DNA of 64,000 nt from Adiantum capillus-veneris (taxonomy: Eukaryota; Streptophyta; Polypodiopsida; Polypodiales; Pteridaceae), in the NCBI GenBank assembly GCA_014529385.2, contig CM043953.1, positions 82,282,338 to 82,346,337 of the forward strand, written 5' to 3'. Below, one piece after another: positions 34,446 through 46,628 of the stretch. The position numbers and the translations under genes are program-made. Position 1 is the stretch's first letter; every line of letters starts with the position of its first letter. A model generated the notes under the pieces. It saw only the letters and a list, made by a program, of their open reading frames with translations. It ran no database searches and had not been told where the DNA came from.

Positions 34446-36931
34446 TGCCCTCATGACCTACAGCAACATATTTCATCATACACAAACTTTGCCACATCCT
34501 TTGCAGTGATCTGTTTTACTGCGATAGCCTCTGCTCATCTAGAGAGATAGTCCACTGCAGTCAAAATATAGCTTTTGCCCCTGCTTGTGATAGGTAACGG
34601 GCCTATTGCATCAATCCCCCACTTTTCAAACACATCAAACGCCATAATGGTTTTTCGTAGCTCTGGCTTCAACACTCTCTTCCCAAATGCTTGACACCTA
34701 TTGCAAGACCTACACCAATGGGGAACATCCTTGTGCAAACTAGGCCATACATACCCCTCTTGCAAAATCTTATGCAAGGTGATCTTTAGAGCAAAATGGC
34801 CACCACATGCGCCTTCATGATTCTCTTCCAACACTCTGTAAAGCTCCTCCCGCCAAGGTACACGTCTCAACACAAGATCAGCCCCTTTCATGTATAAGAC
34901 ATCACCAATCAATTTGTACCTGTATGCTCTAGGCACAAAGCCATACTTCTTAGACTTCTGAATCTCCTTTGGAATGATTCCTGTTAGCAAAAACTCCTCT
35001 TCTTGAGCCAAACTTTCCCGGCCATGATAAAGAGGTAAAGTGGTCCTCAACACAAATAGCTCCCCAATCATGCCTTGAGCTGCTTCATGTGCCTCTCCAT
35101 TTAGAGCACGTTCAATGTGTCTGATGATCCATGCTTCGAACTTTTTTAACATGCCTTTAATTTTGAAGCACATTTCCTTCAATGAGGTGTTCTTGCTCTT
35201 CCACACACCCAACACTTGCTTCACCACTAACAGGGCATCACCTTTTATGCTCAACTTTTGAACCCCCTGCTTCAAACAAATGTGTAATCTGGCTTCCAGA
35301 GTAGCATATTCAGCCTCATTGTTACTATGAGCATCCAATTTGAATCCTCTCTTGTATACTAGCTTCCCCTCTGGATCATAAAGTGCTATACCCCCTGAAG
35401 CTGCATCATGGCTCTTTCTGTATGAACCATCAAAGAACAACACATGTGCATTGCTGATCTATGGCACTTCGTCAACTACCTTTCTCACCACCTCTTCCTT
35501 AACAATAAGGGGATTCTCCTTGTAGGTCAACAAATCAGCTAGGGTAGCCCTTGTACTATCTTCCACTAGAAAAGAGAACTCAAACTCTTGCAGCTCAATT
35601 ACCCATTTCTTCACCACATTTGACATGTTAGTACCATTAATTAACTATGTCAAAAAGGCATAACTCGTCAAGAAAACAAAAGTTCGTGGTAGCAAGTAAT
35701 GACGAAATTGTCGACAAGCAAATATTACACTAGCCATCACTAGCTCTACTTCCGAGAACTTTCTCTCCGCTACCAACTTCACTCGGCTTGCACAATACAC
35801 TGGCCTCATATAATGGCTGCCCTTCCCCTTTTGCAATAGCATGGCTCCAATGGCATCATCCCCTACTGAGGGATTTACATAAAAAACTTTCTCACAATCA
35901 GGAGCCTGCATGGCTGACAACCCCCCTAACACCTCTTTCACCTCTTGAAACACTTCTTCACACTTTTCATCCCATTGCAATGGATCATGCTTTGCCACTT
36001 GTTGTAATGGATAAAGAACCTGAGAAGACAATGGAATAAACCTTGCCATGTACTTCACTTTGTGTATAAAGGTTGCCAATTGCTTCGTACTCGTAGGTGA
36101 TGGAAGAAGAATAATAGACTTAACCTTGTCTGGATCAACCTCAATGCCATTTTCTGACACCATGTGGCCCAATAACTTCACCCTTGGCTATGCTAGATGA
36201 CATTTCTTTGGATTTAGTTGTCCTCCACATTCATCATATCGAGCCAATACCATCTGCAGCTTCTCATGGTGTTCAGCCCTACTGCTATAAACACAGAAGT
36301 CATCCATAAAAGCTTTAACACAACTACCAATGAATGGTTCCAACACCCAATTTGCTCTCTCTTGATAGAAGGAAGGTCCATTTGACAACCCAAATGGCAA
36401 TACTGTGTAGCAATATCAGCCCCACGGCGTAACAAAAGTGGTCTTTGTGCAGTCTTTAAGAGCAATCTTCAATTGAAAATAGCCTGAAAAACCATCACAC
36501 ACAGTGTACCTCTCATAACCTGCCACTGAATCCAAGATCTGATCGATGAATGGAAGAGGATATGGGTTCTTCTTAGTGGCTGCGTTTAAGGGTTTAAAAT
36601 CTACACAAATTCTCCACTTCCCATCCTTCTTTGGACTGACTACAATTGGACTCACCCATTTTGTGGTCTCCACAGGGACTATGAACCCTGCCTTCAATAA
36701 CTTGTCCACCTCTTCTCGCAAGGCTTCCATTTGCTCTTGACCCATCCTTCTTAGCCTTTGCCGCACTGGCTTAGCACCTTCTTTCAGCTCTATATGCATC
36801 TCTGCGCCCTTGAACCCTCTGATCTCCTCATATGAATTAATGAACAAATCAGGAAAACTAGCCAGCATGTACAAATATATATCCTTCTCCATAGCTGAGA
36901 GGTCTCCACTGATCATTTGTGTCATCAATTC

Positions 36932-37927
36932 CTACTTCTTTGACAACTCAACCTTGGTTTGCATCAGCCCTTCAATCACTTCATAAGGCCCTTCACTTTC
37001 ATCTTCAACCTCATTCGCAAATGCAACTAAACCAAACTCCTGGATTTCTTTGTCCATCAAAAGAAATGCAACATCAGCATCCTCATCACTGCTGGTAGTG
37101 CTATCACTGTCCTCATTTGTCACCGTGGAAGAGTCTTCATCACTAGAATCATCCTCATCTTCATAAAGCTCCTCTACTCGTTTCCTTGTGTCCATATTAT
37201 AAAGCTTCTTGGTACCTGTCTTTCCATAGAGGCTAATCGTACCATGTCGCCAATCTTGAACAGCTCCCACTGCACGTAACCATGGTCTGCCCAGTATAAT
37301 AGGATATTCTCCCAACCCTGCTGGCATCACATGAAAATCAACCACTGCCTTTGCATCATATGCCTCCACTTCTAAGCTCTTTACAACACCCAAGCATTTT
37401 ACTTTTTGATGGTTTGCCAATCTAATCCAGAAACCTGACACCCCAGCCACTGTGAGACCCATCTTCTCAACGCATGAGTGTGTTATGACACATATTTTGG
37501 CTCCGCCATCCACATAACCTTGTCCACAATTTTTCCTTTTATGCCACACATCTACTATTGGAAAAATGTCTGGTAGCTCATCCATTGCCAACACCTTTAC
37601 TGAACCTCTCTCTGGCTCTTTCTCCATTGGGTTAACCATCCTCTTCCACTGTCGCTTTAGCTTAGGCACCATCTCTATAAGCTGCCCAAAAGTAACATCT
37701 GCCTTCCTGGTCTTCAGATCCTCCTTCAAGTCATAGCTTAATTGCCCATCCCCTAGTGGAAAATCTGAAACATGAAACTTTCGACGAGCTCTCCTTTTCC
37801 TCTCGACCTTGACATCCTCGCCTTCACGGATCTTTCCTTTCTTCTTACTAGGACCTGGGGCACTTCTTCCTTCCTTTTCCTTTGTGGTCCTCTTCCCCAT
37901 AGGCATCACTAATGTATCCTCTAGCTT
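36932..37927 (-). pseudogene. Tat-like protease region and acidic linker
   Basis: This continues the gag frame after one TGA (37928-37930). It has a lysine/arginine-rich start, then a retropepsin-like stretch: GYVDGGAKICVITHSCVEKM (D-G-G-A at the active site) and YPIILGRPWLRAVGA. A very acidic serine/aspartate linker follows (YEDEDDSSDEDSS, DEDADVAF). The frame ends at TAG 36932-36934 and continues in frame into RT. A single base change would reopen each junction. Confidence 0.85.
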
Positions 37928-39004
37928 TCATGCCTTCTCCAAGGTGACTACACTTAGCACTTTTGTCTTTCCCTTTTCCTCCTGGGTCAGTCCACTGGTT
38001 CCTTCATTTCCCTTAATTTCGATGCCATAATCATGCGACCTAGTTAGCACCTGTTTTGGCAATGGATACATGTCTCCCCCCATCCTTGGTGGTTTATCAC
38101 ATTGCGGGCTGATGTGGCCCAACTCTCCACAATTATAACATGTGGGCGTCTGCCTCCAAAACCTACCATTGCTTTGTCCAGCACCATTCCTAAGTATTTC
38201 TTCACCTCCTGGCTGATTTGCAAACCTCCCTCGACCTCGATTATTTCCCACTTGACCTAGCATGTTTAGGCTGAGATTCTTCATCAAATCTACCACTTGC
38301 CTCATGTCTTGCCTTAACCCATCATCTTGCACCGATGTAGTGACCACTGCTGGCATAACCTGAGTAGTAACAGGAACCACTGGTTCATGATGAACCCCTG
38401 ACATACGACCTTGTAAAGACTCTATAGGCTGAAATTCAGACCTTATGGGCAAAGACTCCACCCCTAACTGGCTCATTTTCCTCAACTTCCACTCTTTGTT
38501 CCTTGCTACCTCTAGTGCATCTTCATATGTCCTAGGCTTCTTTAGCTCCACTCTCCAATGTATATTCTCCCAAAGACCAGCCAAGAACCTGTCCTTCTTC
38601 ATCATGTCAGGCGGGGGTACCTGTGGTGCTAAGGCCTTGCACATCCGCTCCCATGCCAATGAGAACTTACGTATGTACGCATCTACTAGCTCACCTTTCT
38701 TTTGCACCAAACCTTGTACTTCTTGCCACACTTTGTCAGGATCTTCTATCTTCACAAACTCCACTTCCAACCCATGCCTTAAATTGTCCCAACTCAATCT
38801 TACAGGTGGATCCGCTGCACGCAACTCCTCTTCAAATGCTTTGGACCAGACTCGTGCATCACTCTTCAAACAGATTTGGAGAAGACGTAACATCTGCGTT
38901 GGGTCATGAATCTGGTTGCTAATGCAGGCAACCTCCATCTTTTCCAAAAAGTCTTCCATATCTTCATCACTTCTTCCATGAAACTCCGGATAACAGAAAG
39001 CCAT
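37928..39004 (-). CDS. Tat-like Gag
   Basis: I chose the ATG at 39002-39004 (MAFCYPEF), because homology to the gag-only element starts there; the frame upstream to 39061 has no ATG. The core shows the Retrotrans_gag pattern (FLEKMEVACISNQI, LLQICLKSDARVWSKAFEEE, FVKIEDPDKVWQEVQGLV, RRVELKKPRTYEDALEVA-type helix, EWKLRKMSQLG). A glycine/arginine-rich linker and one CCHC knuckle CYNCGELGHISPQC (near 38098-38140) follow. It would form the particle and bind genomic RNA. It is intact, about 358 residues, and stops at TGA 37928-37930, which is in frame with the protease. That stop could be a read-through signal or simple decay. Confidence 0.9.
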   Translation of the reverse strand: MAFCYPEFHGRSDEDMEDFLEKMEVACISNQIHDPTQMLRLLQICLKSDARVWSKAFEEELRAADPPVRLSWDNLRHGLEVEFVKIEDPDKVWQEVQGLVQKKGELVDAYIRKFSLAWERMCKALAPQVPPPDMMKKDRFLAGLWENIHWRVELKKPRTYEDALEVARNKEWKLRKMSQLGVESLPIRSEFQPIESLQGRMSGVHHEPVVPVTTQVMPAVVTTSVQDDGLRQDMRQVVDLMKNLSLNMLGQVGNNRGRGRFANQPGGEEILRNGAGQSNGRFWRQTPTCYNCGELGHISPQCDKPPRMGGDMYPLPKQVLTRSHDYGIEIKGNEGTSGLTQEEKGKTKVLSVVTLEKA

Positions 39005-39061
39005 GGCTACCCAAATTACGATTCTTTGAGATCCCCTTCGAACACACGTGCAAGAACCCAA

Positions 39062-40065
39062 AACTTTTCACTGACTCAACCTCTAGAAACTTCAATGGAG
39101 CTTGACTTTACATAAGGACAAACACATGCACATCAAATGAGTTTTCATAGTTGATCATCGGAATTACAACAGGCAAAGGGCATTCCAGGATCTCTCTTAA
39201 TCTTCTTGGCCCGAACATAAAGACTATGCGCTGCTGGAAAAAAATCTTCCTGGACACATGAACATTTATTTGTATTCTCTGAGTTAAATGAAAAGGAGTG
39301 AATTGAGGTCCATTTTGATCATCCATTAAAGTCAACCATGCAGCTCCCAAGAAAGCACACCTGTCTTATCCTCTGATTTTGCCAAAACTTCATCAGCATA
39401 GCAGCATAAATGGTTCAAAAGACCAAAAAACCAACCATCATATCTTGGAAAAATATTGGCACAGTTTCCCCAGAAGTAGAGCAGTAGGAACCCAAAATAT
39501 AGACTGTATATGTATGCATAAACTGTCAACAATAGAACCCGAGCATCAAGTAGGACTCACTAGTACATAGCCTATGGTGAGGTCACAAAAAGGGTGCTCC
39601 AGCTACCTGTATCACCGAAAGGATCTCCACATTTGAGAATCCCCCAGCTTAATAAAAACCTCACGCTATCGACCCTCACACGAAGGCTAATGCAAATCGC
39701 GTATAGTCAAGTCTCAGAAATGACTATCTTCCAAACCAAGTCTCAGAAATGGTTAGGACTGCCAAATACAACCAAGTATGGCTCCACAAATGCGTACAAT
39801 GGCAGTTTCCACAAGTAACATACAATCCATCAGACAATGCACTCAAATAGGTGCCAAGTGATGCATACCCACAACAACTGCAAGTGACATCACTGCTAGT
39901 ATATCACTGCACTCCAGCTACCTGTACCTGTGTGAATCACCTGTACCTGTACCTGTCCCTGTAACCTGTAACCTGCAACCTGCAACTTGTAATCCTGAAT
40001 CTCGAAGCTCGAAGCTCGAAGCAGAAGATACTCGAAGAAGATCCTCAGTGGGAGCACCAAAAGAA
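39062..40065 (-). other. long untranslated leader of the Tat-like element
   Basis: About 1 kb between the primer site (near 40043-40060) and gag with no long frame. Near 39910-40020 there is an internal cluster of short repeats: CCTGTACCTGT/CCTGTAACCTG and CTCGAAG. Packaging signals would be expected in such a leader, but none can be identified by eye. Confidence 0.6.
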
Positions 40066-41318
<1,253 letters not shown>

Positions 41319-41446
41319 CCGTCACTATCTGTGTCGCTATATAGCGACGTTCTCGTAGCGACGGTCTTAGCGACACCGGGGAGTATAAAAATCCAATGTA
41401 TTTTCGTCGCTAAAAACGTCACAAGTGCACACAACCTCTTGTAGTG
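41319..41446 (+). repeat. CACTA right subterminal repeats and terminus
   Basis: GTCGCTATATAGCGACG, GTAGCGACGGTCTTAGCGAC and CGTCGCTAAAAACGTC precede the terminus CCTCTTGTAGTG at 41435-41446. The CTT duplication follows. Confidence 0.78.
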
Positions 41447-41838
41447 CTTTCCATCATTAGGAAAAGTTTGGACTAAAAAATGGTCCTTGTAAGAAATGCC
41501 AGGTTAGCTTAGAGAGAGATAGTAAAAAGTCCCTAATTTCATTTTTGATATTCACTTTCAAAAAAACTCGGATATCAGATTTGGGGGGTACGTTTATTAA
41601 AACTCTCAAAACATGTTCAAACAATGATAACATACGACAGCTCCGAATTGAACTCCGATTATCTCAATCTTTTGGATTTTTCAAAACTAAGATTTGGCGC
41701 TCAACGAGGTGCATTGAATGGTATTCTTCTCCTCAATTTTGCGTCTCTCTTGCTTTTCGCCTGCGCGCAGTCTCTTCCCTTGAGCTCTCTTCCATTTACT
41801 CCACTCTTGCGCTCTCCTCTGTTTTGAGCTTTCTCATT
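41447..41838. other. no recognisable gene
   Basis: AT-rich flank of gene A. An open frame (41545-42093) crosses it, but only its last part resembles gene A coding sequence. The gene A start and promoter are probably here. Confidence 0.4.
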
Positions 41839-41849
41839 CACCAAGTCAT

Positions 41850-44650
41850 CTCAATGTCATTATCATGTTCACACAGAACTCAGATGAGGAGTCAAAATGA
41901 TGTGTATCATATGCATATCGAACTGTCCAGAGAATACGAGCCCCTCCACAAGAAGAATAAGCGAGGCATCCTTCCGAAGCTTCAAAAGAGAACTTCAAAT
42001 TTCAAGGTAAAAAAAGCGTCAATCTTTGGGTGGATGGCAAGATATATCCTGAGCATCCTATCACCAACTCAACTCCAAAGTTTAGAAACATAAGGTCATT
42101 GCTGAACTATGTAGGAGACGGTTATTCTGGTTTATATGGCTACACCAAGCATTTGGCGGCCAGAAGTGATATTCTTAAGCTTGAGAGAGACCTTGCACAC
42201 AAAGAAAAATTTTGCTTGAAGCAAACTGTGACAGAGTGCGCTCAGCAACTGAAAGGCAAGGACGAAAGCATCACGTAGCTCATGCAGGATCTCAGAGAAA
42301 AAAATATTGTCTTGGGTCCTCGGTTAAGAGAACGACGCTTACGAGACATTGAACAATTGAAGGTTGGTTTTGGGGGTTTGAAGAAGAGGGTTAAAGCAAT
42401 CAAGTAAGATTATCATTCAAGCAGGTTTAATTCATCTTTACATTTGTAGCTTTATATCTTACTTTTCATATTTATGCTTAGATCGTTGCTACATCCTCAG
42501 TCAAAGATTGACAACAACACACCAACTTCTTCAATTCCTTATGGTCTCATACTAAAACGCAAAGATGTCGCCGGACTTTTGGACGATAAGCGCTACTGCA
42601 AGATTGTTGCTAAGCAACTTGACACTCTTTTGAAACAGAATCAACTCCAAACACGTGATGTTCATTCAATTCTGGATGAAGCCGGAATATCCAACAAAGG
42701 TCATTCTGCAATTTTTAGGTATGTCTGGTGTTTGAATCAATTGTCTTCACCAGTCAGATCAAATGTCTGTAATTTTTAGATATATTGGATATGTGTAGCA
42801 TTTGAAAACTTGGAAATAGTCCATTTACTTAAGTTTCTGTTTACAGAACTATGCAGCAACAAAGTAAGAAGTTCAATCTCAAGCACACGTTGCTGCCAAA
42901 TCCTTTCTCCATTCGAAAGACAAGACTGGAGGTCAACCAGGAAGTGCTTCGGACATTGGGCACTCCTTTTCACATTGAAGCAATGTACAGATTGCCATCA
43001 GCAAGGAAGTGGTCTATGACAAATACAATAATATATTTTATGATTTAGTAGCTTTGCAGACATATATTGTTCAATTGTTCAAGGTTTCTCAAGAGGAATG
43101 CAATGGAGTTTTGAAGTTTGTGCTTAAACTGGATGAGTGCAAGCTAGTGAAAGAGACAAAGGTTGAGCGTGTCACAATAACACTTATGAATAGAGCATTG
43201 GATGAAAGCATTGCTTCAGACGACCCTAGAAACTTTAGCGTGCAATCCGAAAACAATATTTTCTTATTAGCCACATTCAAGGTTTGATATCAACAAGTTT
43301 TTGCTTTAAAAAATGGTTAGACATGTTTCATTTGATTGGTTTGGTTTTCCCATTTCAGGTGCCTGCAGAGAATTTTGATATTCTTAACTGGGTTTTCCAT
43401 CAAACAAGTATTCCTGAAGTCATAAGCGAACAGAGAAATGGAAAGACACTCGATGTAATACACAGTAGAGTGGCATATGGCTGGAGATCTCAAAACCCTA
43501 AAGTGTATGTACAACATCTCAAAAGGAGCAACAAGTAAAAGCCCTTGTTTGTATTGCATGGGAGGAGTCATTGGTCTTGACAAAAGAAATTGGAGGAGAG
43601 CACCGGACAGGCACTTGCAGGACCTTAACTTCCGCCCAGTGTTGGATATTCCACTATCCAGAGTACATATTTGCACGATGCATGCACTCAGCAGAATCAT
43701 TGAGAAACTTATGTTTCTATACATTTGTTTTGCTTGGACCACTCGTCTAGCATTAGCAAAACAAAGGGCCATATTATCATTGGAAATAGTTTTCTTAGAT
43801 ATGGGCTTGCATGGAGGACATGTGAAAATAGAGCAGGACGAGAAGAGGTCTAAGAATGGTCGAGATGTGCCATAGAAGTTGTCTATTGGTGGTGTGAAAG
43901 CCCGTCTCTTCTTGTCGATGCCAACAAGTGGTAGACAACGCAAAAGCCAAAGTGCTCAGGAAAGGTTGACATTGATATACAACCTGTGGAGAAATTTGCA
44001 CAATGCAGTGGTTGACCACGCAGACAATGGTGCAACAAGGACTCGCAAAGCGAACATGTGGAAAAGTTTGGATTCCATATTCAAGTTTTGTGAGCTCAAT
44101 ACTTGGAGAGATACTGACTATACATTGTTTCAAGACGCTCTAGAGACCTTCCACAGGTCTTTCATAGCTGCATGGATGAATCAACACATAACTCATTACA
44201 TGGTATATTACTTTATTTGATAAAATTATGATTATATATTTACATATAAACAATAGACTGGTCTTTTTTGCAGCATATCATATGCAACCACATGCCTTGG
44301 TTTGCTAGGCAGTATGGTAGCTTGGCTATATGGTATATACACAAGGTATGGACAAAACTCACTACCAAGCCCGTACTGGCTATTTCAGCCACACTCGTCA
44401 CAGAGGTGGTGCAAACAAAGCCAACATTTTGGAGGAACTACATCAATGGACTTATTGAAAACTTATGCATAGAATGCACCGAAAGGAATGTGTCAAAGAC
44501 AGTCAGATTGGCCAAGCAATGAGATTAGCAAGCAAACGACGGAAGAAGGAAATATGGGAGGCATCTTCTGCGGCATCGCGACATGCAGAGTGGCGACTTC
44601 AAAAAGAACGCATTGGAAAAACTTGGAAAACTCCGACCCAAGTTGTTTGA
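41850..44650 (+). pseudogene. gene A: unidentified intron-containing transposase-like gene
   Basis: Spliced segments read in order: LWVDGKIYPEHPITNSTPKF with a coiled-coil-like basic region after it; intron about 42403-42481; GLILKRKDVAGLLDDKRYCK; intron 42719-42846; LEVNQEVLRTLGTPFHIEAM; intron 43280-43358; NFDILNWVFHQTSIPEVI. Then come AGDLKTLKCMYNIS with SPCLYC, VHICTMHALSRIIEKLMFLY, GGVKARLFL, FKFCELNTWRDTDY, and after a last intron (about 44202-44273) CNHMPWFARQYGSLAIWYIH with GMDKTHYQARTGYFSHTRH. The G-D, C-x2-C, H-x-C-T-x-H and late E/D-K-x-H-Y blocks look like a DDE-type transposase built around a zinc site. I cannot place it in a named superfamily. Frameshifts lie near 42010, 43005, 43470 and 44345, with stops at 42276, 43873 and 44450. 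Confidence 0.55.
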
Positions 44651-44849
44651 GACTTCCTAAAGATAGCGCATTGTAACACAATATAATTTTTTGTGCCAAG
44701 AGAAGACAACCAGTCACAAAAGTGAGAAACATAATGTACTCATTGTTTTGATAGAAAATGTACTATTTTTTGGCATCGACATTATACATCGTAGCTTCTG
44801 TATTTGTCAGGAAAAGTTACAAAATATTCTGGCCTTTTTTCCTGCTGTG

Positions 44850-46512
44850 TGTTATCGTCTTCTTCTTGCCTTGGTCTTTTGCAACCTAGTCCTGCATGTT
44901 CGTTTGTCGACAGTACATTTGTCTCCACCTCCACAGCCACAAGAAATTTCTTCAGTAGACAGATGCGCAATTGGTTGTTTATTGCGAAACATAGCATGCT
45001 TGTCATACTCTAGTAATTGCACAGGGTCAGTGATTCCGCATGCCAAACCATATACTGCTTGGGTCAAAAAATAGCGACTACGTAAACCATACATTCCTGG
45101 CCCTTGGCCAAACATATACAATGTGGCCTTTTTTTCTAAAAGCGTTATTTTATCTGCATTCCACCTAATGACGGACCCTCCTAAATATATTGAAAGTGTC
45201 TTCAATGTCATCAAGGGTAGCTCCGCGTTGTCATTGGAGAAGGACGAATGGAAGACCAAAAAACTTGGATACTTAAGATTCTTTAAGTATTGGCCAAAAA
45301 ACTCGGATACTTAAGTATTCTTTAAGAAGGATGAATAGAAGACCAAAAAACTCGGATACTTAAGATTCTTTAAGTATTGGCCGAGAGAGGAATTCTTCCC
45401 TAAATCTCCCATGCCTCGTCCACGAGGGCGAGGAATGAAGGTATCATCATAGACCACCAACTGCAACAAATTAAATTTATGAAATGAGATAAGTAGAAAC
45501 CAAAAAGGTAAGGCAAATAAAAAACGATTACCTTTTGGTTTTCATCTTCCTCAAGTAAGTCCTCATTCCATAGGTTGATGCCACCCTGACCTCTAGTGGG
45601 CGCATTGGAGGTTGAGGCCAAAGATGATGAAGAAGTGCTTGCCTTACCCATTTCTTCAATCCCTAGCTTTTTTTGCACTTCCATAAACTCCTTTTCTGTT
45701 GAAAGCGTGCGCTCATACCTAGAAACATCATTATAAATCATCACAAGTGCACTTTCAGGGTCAACGAACTCATCGTCATTTACATGGACATCTATAACAG
45801 AATACTTGTCGTGCTCAGGGTCAATGAGAGCTTCATCCTCTTCGAGATTCTGTGCCACAATGGCAAGGCAATAGTCCTCTCGAAGGTCAAAAAGCTCCAT
45901 AATGTTGTTAAGCATGACATACTGCAAATCACCAATAGGTATGGTAGGTAGAACACTAGTAGGTAAAGCACCCTCCTGAAGCTGGACTCCCTCTGAAACC
46001 TGCAAGGCAAGGCTTTCCCGAGACTTGGGCTCTTGACTTTCCCCAATCTGATCCTCTAGCGAGGCCTCTACAAAATCAACATGCTCATCCAAAATTAAAT
46101 GCAAATATAAAATAATACCTGCATAATATTCAGCGACTCGACACTTGAGGTTATGAAGTGTACACTTGTAGTCTATTATGCACAAGTGCACTGGCAGCTT
46201 AAGGCAACTCCTAGAAAATATGTGTTTCTTGGAGGAATCTGAATTGATATCCTTCATGTGAACAAAACGAACTCCTTGTATCTCGACAGTGCGACCGGAC
46301 GTTTGCTGCTGGTAGGTCTGCTCCAAACTTGATAGGTAATGTTGCATGGAGACAATCCACTCATGCAAAGAAAAATCTAGATTTAACATCGGCCTGATCT
46401 CTGTCTCGCACTGCTGAAGCCTAATGCGGTATAGAAAATGAGATAGTTTGTCTTGGGGGGCATCCTCAGAGCAAGGCACTTCCTCCTCTGCTTCAACATT
46501 GAAGGGGTCCAT
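44850..46512 (-). pseudogene. gene B: unidentified, acidic protein with cysteine-rich C-terminus
   Basis: It starts at a true ATG (46510-46512, MDPFNVEAEEEV). Exon 1 runs open to about 45534 and contains LYRIRLQQCETEIRPML, CTLHNLKCRVAEYYAG, acidic IDPEHDKYSVIDVHVNDDEF and a serine-rich linker. An intron (GTAATCG...TTGTTGCAG, about 45465-45533) joins it to LVVYDDTFIPRPRGRGMGD. Further on, LGGSVIRWNADKITLLEKKA, MYGLRSRYFLTQAVYGLACG and STEEISCGCGGGDKC end in a Cys-rich, Arg-rich tail near 44855. An 87-bp tandem duplication (45239-45325 and 45326-45403) interrupts exon 2 and brings in a stop. No family was recognised. A TATAAATA box lies 74 bp upstream. It is convergent with gene A and divergent from gene C. 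Confidence 0.55.
45239..45403. repeat. 87-bp tandem duplication in gene B
   Basis: Copies start GAAGGA(C/T)GAAT(G/A)GAAGACC at 45239 and 45326, and the second is slightly incomplete. Each copy contains a GGATACTTAAG-type motif, repeated again inside the unit. Confidence 0.85.
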
Positions 46513-46585
46513 AACGGAAATTCAAAAGCAAAGATAGACGAGAGAGCACAACATCCAAACAAAGGGAAAATGGGGGAGCAAGTCA

Positions 46586-46593
46586 TATTTATA
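46586..46593 (-). promoter_or_regulatory. TATA box of gene B
   Basis: TATAAATA on the minus strand, 74 bp upstream of the gene B ATG. It is identical to the box before gene C at 56229. Confidence 0.6.
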
Positions 46594-46628
46594 GGACTCC
46601 CGAGGACATTGATGACATCGATTGACGT

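Larger units (their letters stand above)
33858..34462 (+). mobile_element. Cassandra-type TRIM retrotransposon with 5S rRNA-derived LTRs
   Basis: 605 bp in total. LTRs of 208 bp at 33858-34065 and 34255-34462 differ at only two sites. A 5-bp target duplication GCAAC flanks it (33853-33857 and 34463-34467). The primer site TGGTATCAGAGC at 34068-34079 is a perfect initiator-Met site. A purine tract CTTAAGGGGGAGA precedes the second LTR. There is no coding capacity. Each LTR contains a block matching the 3' half of plant 5S rRNA: AGTTAAGCG (box A-like), then TACTGGGATGGGTGACCTCC (box C) and CGGGAAGT. LTR-borne 5S sequence is the defining trait of Cassandra elements. Near-identical LTRs make it the youngest datable insertion in this stack. 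Confidence 0.95.
33044..36928 (-). pseudogene. Tat-like pol: RT, RNase H, second RNase H, integrase
   Basis: RT: KWRICVDFKPLNAATKKN, VCDGFSGYFQLKI, LPFGLSNGPSFYQE and FMDDFCVYS (near 36300). First RNase H region: PDCEKVFYVNPSVGDDAIG and SRVKLVAERKFSEVE. Second, plant-type RNase H: LFFDGSYRKSHDAASGG and SNNEAEYATLEA (near 35300). Integrase: CRSCNRCQAFGK, KWGIDAIGPLP, LLSDKGPGFRA, YPQCNGLNERFNGE, then a C-terminal barrel (KWEGPFKVVECFSNGTYQL). Stops: TGA 36416, TAG 36188, TAG 35645, TAG near 35459 and TGA 34535, which falls where a Trp is expected. All lie in frame, so removing them would leave one reading frame down to a single frameshift near 33640. The TRIM at 33858-34462 splits the integrase without disturbing the frame. 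Confidence 0.9.

Noticed and set aside
41850-44650. Gene A as a KDZ/Zisupton or hAT transposase
   Set aside because: Considered because Zisupton-type elements can carry C48 peptidases, but I could not match its late motifs to those families with confidence.
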